A program made the translations under genes and the position numbers. Shown here piece by piece: positions 61,958 to 64,000 of a stretch of 64,000 nt of DNA. The stretch's first letter is position 1; each line of letters starts with the position of its first letter. Source of the DNA: Pannonibacter carbonis (GTDB lineage Bacteria > Pseudomonadota > Alphaproteobacteria > Rhizobiales > Stappiaceae); contig NZ_PUDR01000002.1 in assembly GCF_003012935.1 (NCBI RefSeq), positions 124,001 to 188,000 of the forward strand, written 5' to 3'. The notes under the pieces were generated by a model. The model did not search any database. It was given only the letters and a program-made list of their open reading frames with translations, and was not told the origin of the DNA.

Positions 61958-62845
61958 ATGCAAACAGTGGCGGCTGGCAAAAATTGTGTGGTTCTCAGCG
62001 CGGATGACTATGGGCTGACACCTGGCGTCAGCGCGGGGATCCGGCAACTCCTTTTGCAAAAGCGTCTGACGGCGACAGCGGCCATGACCATAAGCCCCTT
62101 TTGGGCGGAAGAAGGGCGACGGCTGCTGGCCGACTGGGGCCGGGTTGATGCCGATGTCGGGCTGCATCTCACGCTCACCGATCATGTTCCCCTGACACGG
62201 ATGCCGAGGCTAGCCAGGAGCGGGCGTCTGCCGGGCAACGGGCCGTTGATCCTGATGTCCCTGCGCGGGCAACTCAAGGACGATGCCATCCGGCGGGAGC
62301 TTGCCGGGGAGATCGCTGCGCAGATTGATGCCTTTGAGGCTGTCATGGGGCGGGTGCCGGACTTTATGGACGGGCATCATCACTGTCACCAGCTGCCGGT
62401 GATCCGCGATCTTGTGCTGGAGGCCTTCGGCAGCAGGATCGGGACTGAGGGCGGCTATCTGCGCCTGTGCCAGGAGCCGCTACCCGCCATCTTGCAGCGG
62501 GGCAGGGCGGTGCTGCGGGCTGCCGTTATCAACGCGCTGGGTCAGGGTTTCGCTCGAAAGGTGCGGAAGGCCGGGCTGAAGGCCAATGACAGTTTTCGCG
62601 GTGTGCGCGATTTCACGGCGCAGGAAGACACGGGCGATCTGTTTCGCCGGTTCTTCAAAGGGGCGGGAGACCGGCCGCTGGTCATGTGCCACCCGGGCTA
62701 TGTCGATGACCATCTGATCGGGCTCGATCCGCTGACGGACCTGCGCGAGGTTGAACTTCAGTATCTCGCCAGCGACGCGTTTGCCATGTTGCTGGCGGAG
62801 AACGATGTCGCCCTTGTCCGGTTCAAGGACCTGGCGGCAGCCTAG
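61958..62845 (+). CDS. ChbG/HpnK-family deacetylase
   Basis: 295 aa. VLSADDYGLTPGVSAGI holds the DD metal dyad (D16 D17), GLHLTLTDH the His ligand, and DGHHHCHQLP and MCHPGYVDD complete the YdjC signature. Removes acetyl groups from N-acetyl sugars or related lipids. Beside the GT2 gene it may deacetylate a lipid-linked sugar. ATG follows AGGGG. Confidence 0.88.
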   Translation: MQTVAAGKNCVVLSADDYGLTPGVSAGIRQLLLQKRLTATAAMTISPFWAEEGRRLLADWGRVDADVGLHLTLTDHVPLTRMPRLARSGRLPGNGPLILMSLRGQLKDDAIRRELAGEIAAQIDAFEAVMGRVPDFMDGHHHCHQLPVIRDLVLEAFGSRIGTEGGYLRLCQEPLPAILQRGRAVLRAAVINALGQGFARKVRKAGLKANDSFRGVRDFTAQEDTGDLFRRFFKGAGDRPLVMCHPGYVDDHLIGLDPLTDLREVELQYLASDAFAMLLAENDVALVRFKDLAAA

Positions 62846-62880
62846 CCGGGGTGCAGTGAGCCGGCTGCCGCCTTGCGATG

Positions 62881-63570
62881 TTACGCGGGGTAGATCCGCG
62901 CGTACGCGGCGAGGATGAAGCGTTCGGCCTGATGCAGATAGTCCTCGAGCCTTGCGGCGGCCGCGGCTGCTTCGCCTTGTTCAAGCTGGGTCAGGATGGC
63001 GACGTTCTGCTCGATGTAGGGGCCATGCAGATATTCCGGATCGCGCAGCAGGCCGAAGACCAGGCGCAGTTCCAGCGAGATCTGGGCGTAGAAGGCGGAC
63101 AGGCGCGGGCTGTCGGCCAGCTCGACGATGGCAGCATGAAAGGCGATGTCGGCGCTGCCGACGCTGAGCCATTCGCCGGCCTCGCGATGACGAAGCGCGG
63201 CTTCCACGGCCGCACGCATGCGGGCGACGCTGGGATGCAGCGGATGGGCGCGGGCAAGCGCCGGGCATTCGATGTGGCGGCGGACGCGGTAGATATCGAT
63301 GATGGTCGACATGCTGGGCGTGATGACGAACACGCCCTTGTTCGCCTCATGCCGCAGGAGGCCTTCCTTGGTGAGCAGGCGAAACACTTCGCGCAATGTG
63401 TTTCGCGAGACCTGCAGGTCTTCGCTGAGCGTGACCTCGGAGAGGTGACTGCCGGGTGTCAGCTCACCGGAAATCACCCGGTTCCGGATCCGCATTGCAA
63501 TCATTTCGGCGAGCGTCTGACCAGCTTCTGACGCCGGCACCACGTTCGTCGCGGACCCAAGAACTTTCAA
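62881..63570 (-). CDS. GntR-family regulator with FCD domain
   Basis: 229 aa. Winged helix about 20-85 (MRIRNRVISGELTPGSHLSEVTLSEDLQVSRNTLREVFRLLTKEGLL) and a FadR-type C-terminal domain (ADIAFHAAIVELADSPRL, EQNVAILTQL). Divergent from pxpA across 370 nt, suggesting that it regulates 5-oxoproline or related amide genes. Start at 63570, weak Shine-Dalgarno AGGAG. Confidence 0.9.
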   Translation of the reverse strand: MKVLGSATNVVPASEAGQTLAEMIAMRIRNRVISGELTPGSHLSEVTLSEDLQVSRNTLREVFRLLTKEGLLRHEANKGVFVITPSMSTIIDIYRVRRHIECPALARAHPLHPSVARMRAAVEAALRHREAGEWLSVGSADIAFHAAIVELADSPRLSAFYAQISLELRLVFGLLRDPEYLHGPYIEQNVAILTQLEQGEAAAAAARLEDYLHQAERFILAAYARIYPA

Positions 63571-63775
63571 TCATCACTCCTCGACAAGAACGGCAGGCAT
63601 GACAGGGAGCAACCCGATTCCCGCCCGGCACAGTGCCGGAGACACTAGGGCGGAGGGCTGTCACCTTCAAGCACGGAGCTGCTGCGCCGCACGCCATGCC
63701 AACGTTGCATTGCACAATAAAGTTGCTCTTCCGCTGCTGCAAGAGACACTTAGTGCCATCGTTGTAGGTCAAGGC

Positions 63776-63808
63776 GACAAGATTGTTCAACAGTCTGGAC
63801 AGGATTGT
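63776..63808. promoter_or_regulatory. Direct repeat GACAAGATTGT / GACAGGATTGT in the gntR-pxpA region
   Basis: 63776-63786 and 63798-63808 are identical at 10 of 11 bases, with starts 22 bp apart (about two helical turns). They lie midway between gntR and pxpA. The remainder of the 370-nt gap shows no gene. Role as regulator site is inferred from position only. Confidence 0.35.
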
Positions 63809-63854
63809 CTGTTTTTGATAGGCCTGTCCCCAATCAAGAGGGGTGGCACAAGCC

Positions 63855-63941
63855 ATGAAGTCAGTTTGCCAGCGGGGCGGTGTTCGCCCTGACAGGAACG
63901 TCATGACCGGTCTGCCCGCGAACCCGTGGGACAGGGCCTGA
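63855..63941 (+). CDS. Possible short leader ORF coupled to pxpA
   Basis: 28 codons from ATG 63855 (or 12 from ATG 63903, MTGLPANPWDRA), ending in TGA whose last base is the first base of the pxpA ATG (TGATG). The arrangement would couple translation to pxpA, but codon content and length give no independent support. Confidence 0.25.
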   Translation: MKSVCQRGGVRPDRNVMTGLPANPWDRA

Positions 63942-64000
63942 TGCGGTCGATCGATCTCAACAGTGATCTTGGCGAGAGCTTCGGCGCCTGGGTGATGGGC
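63941..64000 (+). CDS. pxpA: 5-oxoprolinase subunit PxpA (LamB/YcsF family), partial
   Basis: Only the first 20 codons are in the window: MRSIDLNSDLGESFGAWVMG. The IDLNSDLGE motif opens the LamB/YcsF family, which helps hydrolyse 5-oxoproline to glutamate with PxpB and PxpC. The gene continues past 64000. ACAGGG precedes the ATG. The divergent GntR is a plausible regulator. Confidence 0.85.
   Translation, partial: MRSIDLNSDLGESFGAWVMG

Noticed and set aside
63599-63892. 97-aa ORF in the gntR-pxpA gap
   Set aside because: No ribosome-binding site or family resemblance; it crosses the probable promoter region.

Overview
The window reads as chromosomal DNA of a GC-rich alphaproteobacterium, most likely a Hyphomicrobiales (Rhizobiales) member. 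This is inferred from the rhizobial-type alpha-glucoside operon (aglR / aglEFGAK), many ABC and TRAP transporters each paired with a local regulator, and families of short GC-rich palindromic repeats between genes. No rRNA, tRNA, phage, integrase or transposase was recognised. Almost everything is catabolic or transport functions, organised as small modules with their own regulator, often divergently transcribed.

Layout. (1) 43-3827: glucuronide module: GH2 beta-glucuronidase-like enzyme, FadR-type GntR regulator and mannonate dehydratase UxuA. (2) 4191-15539 and 15831-16682: an aromatic module: FeaR-like AraC activator, a 144-bp tandem repeat array, HpaR-like MarR regulator, phenylacetaldehyde-type aldehyde dehydrogenase, GMC oxidoreductase, a complete Liv-type ABC transporter (LivKHMGF), and the ring-cleavage dioxygenase HpaD. 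A 20-nt AT-rich motif is shared by the AraC promoter region and the hpaD/livK promoter region. (3) 16693-21382: LacI repressor, gluconokinase and a three-part TRAP transporter, with a clear operator-promoter overlap. (4) 21463-25778: SnoaL-like protein, MoaF, two SDRs, a DCC protein and a nitroreductase. (5) 26089-35450: an IclR-controlled module with a SelA-like PLP enzyme, an EF_0837-type amidohydrolase, RidA and a dipeptide-type ABC transporter. (6) 35787-42828: frameshifted DUF418 membrane protein with divergent TetR, PhoX phosphatase, a beta-lactamase-fold hydrolase, DUF4440, Nudix and GNAT proteins. (7) 43052-52230: GH1 beta-glucosidase, AglR, AglEFGAK. (8) 52491-56103: Lrp/AsnC regulator and a 1013-residue kinase / M23 / class-III aminotransferase fusion. 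(9) 56409-64000: unusual MBL-fold protein with DsbA-family protein, LysR, a second UxuA, YqaA, GT2 glycosyltransferase, ChbG/HpnK deacetylase, GntR and the first 20 codons of pxpA.

The most coherent little-described systems are (a) the SelA-like enzyme + amidohydrolase + RidA + peptide transporter module, whose two promoter regions share a conserved element likely bound by the IclR protein, and (b) the three-domain fusion, which may join a hydroxylysine-type kinase and its phospho-lyase in one chain with an M23 domain between them. Regulatory DNA is unusually readable: near-perfect palindromes for the gluconate LacI, AglR, TetR and LysR regulators, and several hairpin terminators.

Limits: all names come from reading translated sequence against remembered family features; no database search was run. 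Start codons were moved inward where a Shine-Dalgarno sequence or operon overlap argued for it.
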